Assembly (NCBI GenBank): GCA_963576475.1
Contig: OY754972.1
Span: 34,634,556 to 34,698,555, forward strand
Reading direction: 5' to 3'
DNA length: 64,000 nt
Source of the DNA: Molanna angustata
Lineage: Eukaryota; Arthropoda; Insecta; Trichoptera; Molannidae
The position numbers and the translations under genes were made by a program. A model generated the notes under the pieces. It saw only the letters and a program-made list of their open reading frames with translations. It was not told where the DNA came from and did not search any database. Below are positions 1 to 11,339 of the stretch, one piece after another. Each line of letters begins with the position of its first letter. Position 1 is the first letter of the stretch.

Positions 1-230
1 AAAACTGTTATAGACATTACTGACTGTTAGGACTTACAACTTGATCCTGACATTCAGCTTACTATATAACACAATTATTATGCATGAGTCAGTCATTTTT
101 TTTAAATAAAATTCTACGAGGAGATGGTCTTTGTAATGGAACAAGAATGGTTGTAAAAAATATGAGTAAGTATTCAAAAATATTGTATTTAAAGAGATTT
201 TAAATTGATTTATAAACATTTAGTTCTCTC
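1..230 (+). pseudogene. Collapsed fragment of a Jockey-like non-LTR retrotransposon
   Basis: The first bases match the start of the decayed reverse-transcriptase copy at 1746-1780. The run at about 50-105 matches 2055-2110 of the same copy. The piece is therefore the same sequence with roughly 300 bases deleted between the two blocks. No open reading frame survives. The assignment rests on this internal similarity only. Confidence 0.4.
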
Positions 231-844
231 TCATATGTATGCTTTGAACATTTTGACAAATAAGTATGTATGTACATGTTCACTTATGAAATACTTCAAA
301 TTTATTTATTTACATGTACCGAATATGTATTTCATTGTGAAAAAATCTTGAGAAGCATGTCTATATATATTGAAATGTTTTTTTAGCAAGATGATTAATT
401 TATATCAATAAATATACACCAATAACTTATTGTTTAGTTGATTTATATGGTGCACATTATACATTGTTTTCCATATATTATATACCCTAAATTACATTTA
501 AAATCAATCGTAGGGCGTCTATTGGATTAATCATCTAATAGCAATGTAGATCAAATCATGATAGCTTTGTATTGACTGATAATGACATTATGAAAACATT
601 TATATTGAAAAATTACACATTATGTGCTTAAGTAAAATTTGATTTTTTTACAATTTTTCCTTTATATAATAAATTCAATAAACTTACAAAATATTCTAGC
701 ATGTATAAGGGCATCTTTAAGCGTTGATTTATATGGTGCAGATTATAGGGCAGGACGGTGAACGTTTGTATGGATATTTGTTCGTAGTATATATTATGTA
801 TGTAATACAAGTGTTCTAGATTATGTTGGGTATTCCAGGGTTAA
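231..844. other. AT-rich stretch without a gene; part of an old duplication
   Basis: No coding potential is seen. Parts of it (about 250-310, 345-450 and 600-650) resemble 1607-1670, 2670-2800 and 2700-2740. This whole end of the window therefore looks like two diverged copies of one region, with the RTE fragment at 845-1600 between them. Confidence 0.4.
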
Positions 845-1600
845 CTTATATTTACTCATATGTTCAATAGAGAAAAGAGTGAAAGCAGAACAGTGTTTCA
901 AATAAAAGTAGAGAATGAATGGCTTGAACAAGTCGACGAGTATGTCTATCTGGGTAGTATGTTCCAACGGAATGGACGGCCTGATAAGGATATTGAAAGA
1001 AGAGTTATGGCAGAAAACAGAGTGAATGGAGCGCTTAGACCAGTTATGAATGATCGCAACATATCAAGAGACGCTAAAGTTGCCATTCATAATGCAATCG
1101 TAGTGCCAACCTTGACGTATGCAAGTAAGACCTGGACATGGCAGAAGTCGCATGAAAGCAGAATAAATGCAGTTGAATTGAGATCGCTTAGAAGAATTTG
1201 TAACAGAACGATGTATGACAGAGTTCGGAATGAAGATACAAGGAAAGAATGTAAGATGAAGGAAGATGTAATTAACAGAATGAAAGTTAACACATTGAGA
1301 TGGTTTTGCCACTTGGGAAGAATGAACGAAGAACGCCTGACGAAGAAAATATACAAAGCTGACAGGAACGGAATAAGAGGTCGCGGGCGCCCAAGAAAAG
1401 GATGGCACGACCATGTTAACGTTATTTTGAAATATGGAAATGTAAGAAGCTTGAACAACAGACGAACATGTATAAGACGATGTATGAATGTTGATGAGGC
1501 GATGAATGTGTGTCAAGATAGAAAAATGTGGCGTTCGGTTCTCTCTGCCTACCCCGTGAGGGACATGGCGTGATGGTATGTATGTGTGTTCAATATTGTT
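845..1600 (+). pseudogene. 5'-truncated RTE-type retrotransposon, end of reverse transcriptase
   Basis: An open frame of 237 codons (860-1573) encodes the last part of a non-LTR reverse transcriptase. It starts near the VDEYVYLGSMF motif, continues through the thumb-like region (VVPTLTYASKTW), and ends in the RTE-style tail with LRWFCHLGRMNEERL and GRGRPRKGWHDHV. The catalytic YADD region and the endonuclease lie upstream of the truncation and are missing. The frame stops at GAGGGACATGGCGTGATGG, followed by a short TATG-rich tail, the usual 3' end of this element. A second copy lies on the - strand at 13012-13490. The clade name is from pattern recognition; that it is a dead 5'-truncated copy is clear. 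Confidence 0.75.
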
Positions 1601-1744
1601 TTTATAATATTTTGACAAATAAGTATTTACATTTTTGCCTATGACATTATTCAAATTAATACAACCAGTACATATTCAAAACCATCCAAGTTTGTTTAAA
1701 GTACATAAGATAATAATCTATAAAACTGAATGATATGAAAATCT

Positions 1745-2440
1745 GTAAAACTGTTAGACATTACTGACTAAGGACTTACAACTTTACCTGGATAGACTAA
1801 CTTCTTATTTTGACTCTAATAAGCTGTTACTAAATGTAGAAAAATGTCACTCCATTACATTCTCTAGGAAAAAGAGTACAATACAATACACATACAAAAT
1901 CAATAGAGAGATGATTGATAAGAAATCAGACTGTAGAGACTTAGGCATACAACTGGACAGTAAACTTTTATTTGACAAACACCATTATACTGAAAGCTTA
2001 TAAAATGTTGGGATTCCTGATGAGAGTATGTAAACCATTCACACAAATGAAAACATTTAGCTTACTGTATAACACAATTGTTAGAAGTCAATTGGAACAA
2101 GGGTCAGTCATTTGGAATCCACAATATAATACTTATATTAACAGTATAGAATGAATACAATAAATATTTTTGAAAAACATGAAGTACAAATTTGGTAATA
2201 ACTACAAACATGAATTGCAGACTTTACAGACAAGACGAAGGACCTCAGACTTAATGTACCTTTATGGCATAAAAAACTTCAAAATTGACTGTACAGACCT
2301 TATGAAAATGATTAACTTCAACATACCAAATAGACAAACAAGACACACCTTAACGTTCTTTTTGGACTAAAAAAAAACACTAATGCCGCTCAGAATTCCC
2401 CATTGTACCAATGCCTTACCACATATAATAATTTGGAAAA
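1745..2440 (+). pseudogene. Decayed Jockey-like non-LTR reverse transcriptase
   Basis: Broken frames encode the C-terminal half of a reverse transcriptase. RDLGIQLDSKLLF is followed by YKMLGFLMRVCKPFTQM, FSLLYNTIVRSQLE and VIWNPQYNTYINSIE. The order and spacing match the better-preserved copy at 41697-42977 (DLGVTFDTKLSF, QMLGFVLRVSNAF, LLYKTLVRSHLEYN). Frame breaks and stops interrupt it at about 1985, 2152 and 2170. It cannot encode a working enzyme. Confidence 0.6.
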
Positions 2441-2991
2441 ACTCAGTTCCGTGGACATATTATGTATGTCCAGGAGCCACGCTATACAGGAATAATAATT
2501 TGTTTTGTTATCAGCAGTGAGTACATGCAAAATAAAATCAAAGGTGGGCTGATTAAGTAACAATTACTTATGTTGCTATTCTTATTATATTTGTTTAAAA
2601 CAATATTATTGTAGTTGCCCATTTAAAAAAAAAATAACGGAACATCAACAACATTTGAGAGTTGAATGCTTATAGCATGCCTATATACATTGAAACATTA
2701 TACATAATAATATTATGTGCTTAAGTACAATTTAAATGTTTTTTTAGAAATATGATTCATTTATATTGATAAATATACTCACACTAATAACTTATTGTTT
2801 AATTTCTATTATGGTAACATTATTAAACATTGAACTAATAATATAATAAATTAATGAATATCTTAATTACAAATCACTATTGATAACATTCAATACTTTG
2901 TAAGTTCGATGAATACCTGAATTGGTTCGATGTGCAGCGGTCATAGGTTGGTGAGAAGCGTTAAAAAAACGATGCTTGGTATAAAACAAAT
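2441..2991. other. AT-rich stretch, no gene seen
   Basis: Contains the copies of duplicated blocks noted for 345-450 and 600-650. No protein similarity or RNA gene is recognised. Confidence 0.4.
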
Positions 2992-3110
2992 GGCGCGCAG
3001 CGCCCAATGAAATGCACGTAGCGCATAAATAAAGGCGCGAAGCGCCTAAAAAAATGGCGCGTAGCGCCAAACCGGGGTTGGGCCGCGAAGCGGCCAGGGG
3101 CGGAGCCCCT
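2992..3110. repeat. Array of six GC-rich triloop mini-hairpins
   Basis: Six consecutive short inverted repeats occur in 120 bases, most with a 5-6 bp stem and a three-base loop: GGCGC-gca-GCGCC, a weaker TGCAC-gta-GCGCA, AGGCGC-gaa-GCGCCT, TGGCGC-gta-GCGCCA, GGCCGC-gaa-GCGGCC and AGGGGC-gga-GCCCCT. Short AT-rich spacers separate the first four; the last two abut. The block is far more GC-rich than its surroundings. No gene is implied. Confidence 0.8.
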
Positions 3111-3532
3111 AGTACAACCAATGAATTGTGTAGTGGTAGGTACCACATTTCATGTGACACATGCGTATATTGAGCATTTATTTTTATTTATAGTAGATTA
3201 TTCTATGTAGGGAAAAAGAATATGACTCTCAAATAGATGGATTTATAAACAATGAGTAGGATATGAATAATATAGATTATGCCTAAAACAATACATTTAC
3301 CTACCATATAATATTAACTTGAAACTTTCAAAATCAATTAAAATTTATTCAGTTCGATCATAAAATAATCAGTAATTTCAATTATAAAATTAGTGTTTTT
3401 GTATGGAAATATACCTTGCCGCCATTAGTACCTACACTGCAGTCACGTGGCATTTCCATGAAATTCATGTTTGCCGAAAACCTGCCAAGCAAAACGCCTT
3501 TGCACGTAGTCCATAATTATTATACATTATAC
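3111..3532. other. AT-rich stretch, no gene seen
   Basis: Nothing recognised on either strand. Confidence 0.3.
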
Positions 3533-3840
3533 ACTAGTTGCATGCAACACATGAGATCCAACAGTCGATAGCGATAGTATGTAAAGTTGAAAAATAAGAA
3601 TCAAACTATAAACCCATAAATCCATATTATTGAAAATTTTAACACATGTTGGTAAGTATGTCAAGATAGGACAGTATGGAGGTCAGTCCTTTGATCCTCC
3701 CCAGAATATGAAAACAGCATGACGGTATATATGTATGTTTGGAGATTAGTATCAAACTATTAAGTCTTCTTACATATTGTGTGTAGGCTACTGCCATACA
3801 AATTGTATGAAGCAATGTCGTCACTAAATTCAATTTTAAA
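3533..3840 (+). repeat. Repeat family A, SINE-like with an RTE-type tail
   Basis: Begins with ACTAGTTGCATGCAACACA and the block GTCGATAGCGATAGTATG. It runs through AGGTCAGTCCTTTGATCC and AAACAGCATGACGG to a TATG-rich tail. It then continues with a block ending CATACAAATTGTATGAAGCA. Related copies are at 4435-4565, 15444-15690 (-) and 20486-21040. The tail resembles the 3' end of the RTE elements at 1560-1600, which suggests movement by RTE machinery. No coding capacity. Confidence 0.6.
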
Positions 3841-4434
3841 AAAGTTGTTAAAAAAAATTGTGATATGCTAATACAACCTAAGTATTTTTTATAGAAAATT
3901 AAATTTTCTAGTTGAGATGTTTCCGCTTTTTTCGATATTTTTTAAAAAAAATGGAAATATAGGCAGTTAAACTCATAAATTTATCAAATAAAATATTTTT
4001 CTTAATAAAAAATGTTTGAGAAACCCTGGAATTTTTATTTTTAATTTATTTGAGATTTTATATTTGTCTATGTTTATACCAATTTTCAGCGTTCTAGCTT
4101 TTATGGTTTCTGAGATACATGGAAAAATAAACCAAAAATTCAAAAGTTAAAAACCCCTGACGGAAACAAAAATTCACCATTTTGAGTATAAAAGTTTTGT
4201 AGGACCATACCTCTTTATATATTTAGAAATTTTGTGATCTGTAAATTGATCGGATCAAAAGTTATAAGGGGGGGACAGACAGACACACAAACACAAAACT
4301 CACATAACTACTCCAAATTCTGAGTAAATCCATGTATGGGAACATATATGCTGCGAGGCCTCTAGTTGGTGTCTAGCATGCAAAAAGTCGACAACGCCAT
4401 ACAAAATGTTCCTTCGTACACGCATATTGGCTTA
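3841..4434. other. AT-rich stretch with a decayed transposon tail (about 4020-4330)
   Basis: The part at about 4080-4310 (GGTTTCTGAGATACATGG, then a purine-rich GGGGGGACAGACAGACACAC run) resembles the repetitive ends of arthropod transposons that carry runs of CAGACAGACA. The family cannot be named. No gene. Confidence 0.35.
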
Positions 4435-4565
4435 ACTAGTTGCATGTAAAACATGAGATCCAACTGTCGATAGCGATAGTATACATTGCTTCATACAATT
4501 TGTATGGTAGTCGCCTATACACAATATGTAAGAAGACAATAGTTTGATACTAATCTCCAAACATA
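4435..4565. repeat. Repeat family A, rearranged foldback copy
   Basis: The family start (ACTAGTTGCATGTAA through GTCGATAGCGATAGTAT) joins directly to the family end in reverse orientation. The run at 4488-4565 is the reverse complement of about 3735-3825. Together with the copy at 3533-3840 it gives an inverted pair about 650 bases apart. Confidence 0.6.
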
Positions 4566-5940
4566 TTGATACCGGCCGGTCAGTCGTCACGAGTGACGTG
4601 AGCGAGAGAAATCCGACGCCCCTATATGACGTGCGAGTATTTTCGGGTACCTACCCAAAATACCGCGTGATGAGACCTCTCGTCTACCACGAGGAGACAT
4701 CAAGCCAAGGTGTGGGGAAGAAAAGGAGAGAAATGATGACGACACTTAAAATTTGTTTTAGTACGGCGCTTTTTTATTTATAATGTTCACAAATGGTCCA
4801 TGGCGATAAAATAATAAAAAAAACAACAGACAACAAATAAAACAGAAACACGTGGCATTTATCGAAACGAACTGTCAAACACACGCGAACACACGAAAAG
4901 ACGCCGACCAGAATATACCGCCCCAGGGTACAGCGACATCCTTACTCCAGGCATGTCACTGTCTTCCACGTGGTGACGGTAGATCGGTGGGGCCCAGCCT
5001 CTGCGTCAGGCTAGCAGGTCTTCCTCGTGTCTGGCGTGGTTTCTTCTTCTCCTCCTGATCTCCTCCTCCAGACCGTCACCCATGGCTGGCTCTGTGCCCC
5101 ACGACACGCTATGACGGCGCATCTCGACAGAGGTGGCATACCAGTCGGGACCTCACCGGAAGGCGAACCGACGCCCCAGACGACACGGATTGCCCTTCGT
5201 GGTCCAATCTGCGAGCCGCCGCGTTCCCTACGCGGTGGCCCCACACTGCGCTCTGCCTCCAACCTCCTGTCCTGTTGATGCCCTCATCTTGGTTCTGGGG
5301 CACCATCAGCGTCCATGCGCGTGACGGGTCCTGTCACACAGACTTCCTCGCCGTCGAAAATATGGCCGCCATCGGGAGCACGTGTCGACTGATGACGGCG
5401 TCACACCAAACCGTCCGTCCTTCACCAGCGTCGAATGCCAAGAGAGCGCGTGCCATAGCGCGTGCTAGCTGCAAGTTCCGTTTTTCGCCCGCAACGAGCG
5501 CTAGCTGTTTTCCGAAATGTTGCCGTGGAACAAAATAAAAATCATTGTTTTTCGGCATTATTTTTTTCGGGCATAACACGCGGGAACCACCATTAATTTT
5601 TGGGGAAATAATCTTTTTATTACTTGGGATATTTTTATTTATAAAATGGCAACTTTTTGTCTTGTCAGCTGGGAGAAAAAGCGCGCTGAGTTTTTACCGC
5701 GTGTGGGAAAATTTTAATTTTAAAAAAGAGGAACGATTCTTTTAGCATCAATTTTATTTTTTTTCTAAAAGGAAAATTTTTTAAAAGTCTGGCCGTGCCG
5801 CCAGCAGTCGATTTTAATAAATAACTTCACGTCTCAAGTCCGGTGCCCCAGAGCCGGCAATAATTTTTATTGTATTTTTTCTACCCAACGAAAGTAAGAA
5901 ACTCTAACTTGAGCCAAGCCTGGTGCAGCTGGCTGGGTTT
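4566..5940. other. GC-rich island (mainly 4855-5540), unclassified
   Basis: Composition shifts sharply to GC-rich between about 4855 and 5540, then back to AT-rich. Several overlapping short open frames exist on both strands, which is what GC-rich non-coding DNA gives. None shows a recognisable domain. It could be the untranslated part of a large retroelement or a CpG-rich promoter region. Confidence 0.35.
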
Positions 5941-6636
5941 TTCCAAAGATATTAATGTATATACCTAGATGGAGTACTTGTCGGAAATAGTGTGTCGAAA
6001 TTCGCGGGAGTTTTTGCGCGCTGGTAGGCAGAAGACTGATTTTTGTACGTTTTTCGGTACATTTTGCTCCCCGTGTTTTGTGAAAAATTCATCGTTATAC
6101 CTCATTTTATTAATTTTAATGGATGTATTTATTATACCAAGGACTTATTTAGTGTTTTGCGTTAATTAGAATCCCGATTTGGTTTTTTTATTTTATGTTT
6201 GGTGTGATTTTTATTTTTTTTTGACATTTGATGGTTATATTGAGTTATTTCTAAGTTTAAAACAGTTTTTTATGATATTTTTAGTGTTAAAATTAGTGAT
6301 TAAGTTTATTTTCACAGTAATTGTGATAGTTAAAAGGACTTTTTAATTATATTTTACCTAAAAACGTTTTATGTGATCAGAGACCCTGTACTTTCAAATT
6401 TGTGAGACCTAAGTTGTTAGTTTTATGTACCTATACCAAAATTTAAATAAATTTATTTTTTTTCAATAAATTTTTATTTAATATTCTACAAACCCCTTGT
6501 TTTCTAAATCTTTGAAAACAAAAAAAAAATGTCCAAGAGTAGTAAATTTTAGAAATGTTGCTGATGAAAGAAAGGGAATCCATTCTTATTTAGCTGTTAT
6601 AAAAAATATGAACTCATTTTTCACATTAAGATGATA
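5941..6636. other. AT-rich stretch with one member of a distant inverted pair
   Basis: The block near 5955-5985, containing CTAGATGGAGTACTTGTC, recurs in reverse complement at about 14914-14945. The rest shows nothing recognisable. Confidence 0.4.
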
Positions 6637-6815
6637 TCGACTGCCATGGCACAGTAGTAAGCCCATTCTTCTTTGCTTGCGTCCAGGGTTCGATTCCCGG
6701 TAGATGAGAAATTTATTTCTCACGCAAATCACTGGTTAGTTGGAAGAAATTGCCATTTGGCGATAAACTCGCCACTTAAATAGGATGTAAGGTAGTGTTT
6801 AAATAAATAAAGAAA
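6637..6815 (+). mobile_element. tRNA-derived SINE
   Basis: A tRNA-like head carries an A-box-like TGGCACAGTAGTAAGC and a perfect B box, GGTTCGATTCC (6687-6697). The body contains CTCACGCAAAT, CACTGGTTAGTTGGAAGAAA and AAACTCGCCACTT. The same head and body are at 20595-20812 (+) and 21695-21912 (-), with a tail fragment at 41428-41480. The internal Pol III promoter boxes and the shared non-tRNA body identify a SINE and not a tRNA gene. Confidence 0.8.
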
Positions 6816-7734
6816 AATTATGAATTTTTATTCCTAGGGTTTTATTTCAGTACTTCGAGTTGGTAGATGAACCAAGCTATCAACAATGTATGAACCACCA
6901 CAAAAACAGGTAAAAAAGACAAAAATAAAACCAATTTTGGTATTTTTTACATTACAATGCCAAGGCCCTCTGGATTGTTCGTCGTTCGTTTTCCTCTAGA
7001 CAGGCCGCAAGGTAGGGGAAAAAAAATGGCCGACTTATCAGTCGTATGGAGTTTGACAGCTATCCATATTGGCGGATTGTTCTTTTTCTCATGTTCATAG
7101 AACATGTTTTATATACTTGAATGTGACAGATCAGATTTGAATAAAAACATTTTTTCATTTATAATGTTCATTATGACATAAAAAAATAAATTTTATAAAT
7201 CTACATAGTACAAAAAATCATTTTACGAATTTTTCAAGGTCAATTTTGCAATCTTTAAATAATTCATATTGCATTATGAAAGTTATATTTATAAAAAAAA
7301 TATTGAGAAAACCTTAGATTATATATGAGAAAACATAATATTTATTCAGAGTAATTGTATAAAAAGTTTATATCAAAGAATGACAACAAATTAGTATCTT
7401 GTTACACGAGCAAAATACAGAATAAATTGTCAATTTTATATAAATAATTATCAGGGAAATCGAGCTTCCTTCAATTGTTTTCAATATTATCATCCAGAAT
7501 GAGCTAGGTACGTTCATTTATTTTAAATATAAAGAAATCTCGAGCACCTAAATAACCAATAATACCTACAATATAATATAACCTCCTCTTTTTTTCAATC
7601 GGTTAAAATTTATCTACTGTACCAACAGATATTCTGTACAAGAAATAGTATATATTCATCATAAGGTTGCAGAACAAAACAACGGTAATAACCATATTCA
7701 AATTATAATTGATATACTTATGTCTAGAGATGTG
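6816..7734. other. AT-rich stretch; holds a promoter-like block paired with 14.6 kb
   Basis: At about 6955-7060 the sequence CCCTCTGGATT followed by ATGGCCGACTTATCAGTCG resembles the reverse complement of about 14620-14720 (CCCTCTGGATT and ATGGCCGACGTATCAGTCG). Both may be copies of one promoter or first-exon region. No gene can be supported here. Confidence 0.35.
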
Positions 7735-8215
7735 CCAATATAGAGTGAAATATAGAATGCCAATTTGTCTATCTTGGGTACAGGATCACATACGAGATGG
7801 ACGTTCAAAGAGTGAAATAGATAATCTCATCCACCAAGCAAAACTTGCCTTAAACAATCAAAGATCTTTGAGTCCAGCAACTCCGGAAACAATTAGTAAA
7901 TCTGTGTGGAGTATTTTGCTGTACCTGTATGGTTTTCACACATTATGCAAAGGTGAGGTCCTCAGCAAAATCAATTAAACTAGTCACAATACAACATGTT
8001 GATCACCATATTGAAAAGGCATGCAAATTGGATGGTCATGCGTTGTGACATGAGCATCTCTTACACATCTTGTTGGAGGGAATAATTGAGGGATCGACTG
8101 ACAGAAGGCGTTCCCGCTGGGAGTATATGGAACAGGTGTGCATCGCTGAAGACCAAACAGAGTGGAGGAAGAGATTTACTGCCAAACAATCTCCAAGATG
8201 GAAACTGAACAAGTA
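7735..8215 (+). pseudogene. Decayed non-LTR reverse transcriptase (RTE-like) remnant
   Basis: Broken frames resemble the C-terminal part of RTE-like reverse transcriptases. DGRSKSEIDNLIHQAKLA sits where related elements have a YLGS..DG..EI..RI..AK block. VWSILLYLYGFHTLCKGEV corresponds to the S.LLYG.ETW.L block. A further frame has LLEGIIEGSTDRRRSRW, the usual basic end of these proteins. Stops and shifts lie at about 7976 and throughout 7980-8110. It is dead, and a different subfamily from the element at 845-1600. Confidence 0.5.
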
Positions 8216-8768
8216 GAGCTTAAGTATATTAAAAGATATTTTTTGTCAGTCTTGATACAAAGAGTTATGAATTATTCTAGGTAAATTGATAACTAACTAT
8301 TCATATTGCATTGTTAATATGTTCATTAATAATATTTGATACATTTATAATTCAATTATCGTTTACTAACTGTATAAAATTTTGAAAACAAATAAATATC
8401 TAGGCACATGACTAATTTCAGCAAAATACTAATAAAGTTAATATATTATAAATTATTATCAGGGATATTGAGCTTCCTTCAATTGTTTTGAATATGATTT
8501 ATTATCTATAACGACCAACGTTCAGCTGTTTAAATATGAAAAATCTAGAACACCTATGTAAAGAACCAATTGTAATAATAAAATTATAAACTTAATTATG
8601 TAACAACAAATGATATTCCCTATTAGAAATTTATCTCCTAGAAATTTTAAATTGCATTTTCTAGTCTTTTAACATAATCTAGTCTTAAAAATTTTGCTTG
8701 TTTGATCATATAAAAATACTTGACATGATGCATAATATATAGGTACTCTATTAAAATGCACATTTGTA
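8216..8768. other. AT-rich stretch, no gene seen
   Basis: About 8455-8500 repeats the sequence around 7450-7490 (TCAGGGA..ATTGAGCTTCCTTCAATTG type), so a short direct duplication flanks the reverse-transcriptase remnant. Nothing else is recognised. Confidence 0.35.
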
Positions 8769-8902
8769 ATTTTCTTCTACTAAATTTTATTGACTAACTA
8801 TTTTTGCTCTAGAAGAGCATTCTCTTGAGTAGTGGACCACTCAGAATATGCTCGTCTAGAGCGAAACTAGTTATTCAATTAAATTTAGTTGAAGAAAATT
8901 AT
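8769..8902. mobile_element. 134-bp near-perfect palindrome, MITE- or foldback-like
   Basis: The two halves are reverse complements around a centre at 8835/8836 (AGTAGTGG/ACCACTCA). Matching arms include TGCTCTAGAAGAGCAT against ATGCTCGTCTAGAGC, and further out TTTTCTTCTACTAAATT against AATTTAGTTGAAGAAAA. A handful of mismatches remain. It could be a tiny foldback element or the template of a hairpin RNA; no coding capacity. Confidence 0.7.
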
Positions 8903-9654
8903 AAATCTGTATTTTATTGTAATATATTATAATCAAATTCCATCAAGTATTGTCGATAGAAAAAGTTTAAAAAATATGTATACTCAATTACTTCCAAATA
9001 CCCACCATCTCCTTAGGTCTTCTGTTTCACAAAAAAACTTTTCTTCGAAACCTCATATATTTACAAGGTTTATATTCAAAATACTGTTAGGGAAAAAAGG
9101 TTGTTTTGATATAAAAAAAAACACAAAAGTATTTGTTTAAAATTTGTCAATAACATAGAAGCATTTTCTGTAAAACTACAAATATACTGCAGTTGTCTTT
9201 ACTAATGGCACCAGTTATTGACTTTCTTTATTAAAAATAAACAAGATAATATCCGCCAGTTCTAATACATCTACCAGGAAGAACTGGCAAAGAAAACTGA
9301 TGTCTGATATTGAATTTAAAAAATATGTATCCAGTTGAAACATTCATTCTTGTTTATCATACACTTCAATTTCATGTATCATTGTGTACGTATAGAAATA
9401 TGAGTAAATAATTTCTTCAAATTCTATTGAGGAATTTAAAATACATGATACAGGAATAGGAAAAGGGATGGTGTATTGAGGCGAACTTGAAATTAGCGAT
9501 ACAATAAAAGAACAATATTCTTATTCCGAGCCACAGTGAACAAGGTGGAAATCATGTTATGAGATATAAAAAAAATGCGCTTAAATTTTGCGAAATCATG
9601 ACTCTCCCCTATTCCATAGTGTGGAGAGTAAAAATGTTCAAGAGATATATAGAA
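8903..9654. other. AT-rich stretch, no gene seen
   Basis: A small inverted repeat (GCCAGTTCT / AGAACTGGC) lies at about 9256-9289. The short open frames have no recognisable domain. Confidence 0.3.
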
Positions 9655-9765
9655 TTCTTTATACGGGTTAATGACCCCGTTTTCCTGGGGTAGGTAGAGA
9701 GAAGCGAGCACCATACATTCATTGCCTCACACACATTCATTTGTCTGTTATTTAAACATATTAAG
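9655..9765 (-). pseudogene. Diverged 3' end of an RTE-type element
   Basis: Read on the + strand, CTGGGGTAGGTAGAGAGAAG and TTGCCTCACACACATTCA parallel the end of the - strand RTE copy at 13030-13110 (CGGGGTAGGCAGAGAGAAC and CATCGCCTCATC). Only the last coding bases appear to be left. Confidence 0.4.
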
Positions 9766-10436
9766 ATTTATCCTTTCCTTTGAGAATTTTGTTTACATAG
9801 TCATTATACAGCTCTATGAAATATTCATTATTTTTGTTTAGACAGAAGGCACTACTAATAGTTTACATTTCAAATTTCCAGTTATGATTTAAACAGTCTG
9901 TTTATGTTATGCCCATTTTAAGATTGTATACATTCTTATCAACAATAAGTTTGAACAATTGATGTGTTTTTAGTTTTTGAAATAAATACATAGGTAGTTA
10001 CTATTGTTGCAAATATTAAACATGTTCATAGCATCATGTGTTCTCCAAGCTAATTCAGAAATTAAATTCTACATTTGGTAACCCAAAAATTCATTATTGT
10101 AAATATTATGTTCATCAATCAAAACATTTTACATAACTAAAATACAGATTATTCGACACACATAAATTTTACATACATGGCCTTATTTATTTAGATTCAG
10201 ATCCTTCATACATATTATTTTGGAAAACACAAAAGTTATTGTTATCTATACAAACATTTCTCTTTCCAAATATATTCATTCACATTATTCTTCAATAGAT
10301 TAGCATTTAAAAACAGCTTTATATTTCTTACTTTACTCAAGTTTTCAATTGAACAAATATATATCAGAAGATCAAGATATCCTGTGCTGAACGAAAAGTC
10401 AGATACACCTTTACAAAGATGCTGAATATTCTAGAT
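9766..10436. other. AT-rich stretch, no gene seen
   Basis: No domain, repeat or RNA gene is recognised. Confidence 0.3.
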
Positions 10437-10551
10437 GGTGTATTGAAGAAATCAATACACCTTGAGGTCCAGGCTCCTAAGTTAAATTGTAAACGTTATC
10501 TCCAAGTGCTTGGTGATAACGAACAGCGTTTACAATTTGACTTAGGAGCCT
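10437..10551. ncRNA. Two hairpins, one pre-miRNA-like (10471-10551)
   Basis: A short hairpin (GGTGTATTG / CAATACACC) at 10437-10461 is followed by an 81-base hairpin. The arms of the second start AGGCTCCTAAG and end CTTAGGAGCCT, with AATTGTAAACG facing CGTTTACAATT and a single T/G difference. After a bulge the stem resumes (TTATC-TCCAAG against CTTGG-TGATAA) up to the tip. Length, bulge and loop fit a microRNA precursor, but a palindromic transposon end would look the same. There is no expression evidence. Confidence 0.35.
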
Positions 10552-11339
10552 AAATTAGATGTCTAGATTTACTGCATAACTCACTTCTTTGCTGAGGTGT
10601 ATCAAACTAAATACAACTTTACACATGGATATCTTTCTAATGAATATCTTTCTATATAATTACTTTTTCATTGAAAAAATATTCAATTAATCATGCATAC
10701 ATTCATACATATAAATACCTTCTTTTATAAATTTTATCAAAACTGTAAGGAACCATTCAGTAGGTAGTCAATTATCAACGTACAAAAATACAGCAATTAT
10801 TAAAATTTATACTTCTGTCTAGGAAAAAAGAATGACTGATGAAAATACTTGTACATAATATAATCATTTTACTTATTTATAATATACATGACATTTTACA
10901 TAAAGAGGTTTGACAACAATAATAAAAGGTATATAAAAAAATTAAATATTATATATATTTAAGACAGAGACAATGGAAGGATACACATACACATCCAGAC
11001 CATTGACACACTACAAATTCTCTCATTAACAAATTACATAAAAGAGAATATCAAAAATTCCTCGTTTAGGGTAAGCGTATATTTTTATAATAATACATTT
11101 ACTCTTTCTTTCACCCTGTAATGACATGTGGTGATATTATTGCCAAATTACTATTTATTTAAAAAATATACTTTTTAATATACTTCTTCTCCCACACAAG
11201 TCTACCCGCAAACCTCTGACTCTATGGATACTAGGAAAACCGAGCAGACGTCTTGCCTGTGTATAGATAAAAATGGTTGATCCGTATGTTTTATTTTTTA
11301 AGATTATAATCTAGAATCTCTCATTATAATTCTGTCCCT
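10552..11339. other. AT-rich stretch, no gene seen
   Basis: Nothing recognised. Confidence 0.3.

Noticed and set aside
5011..5540. Overlapping frames on both strands in GC-rich DNA
   Set aside because: Low stop-codon density from composition; no domain and no consistent frame.
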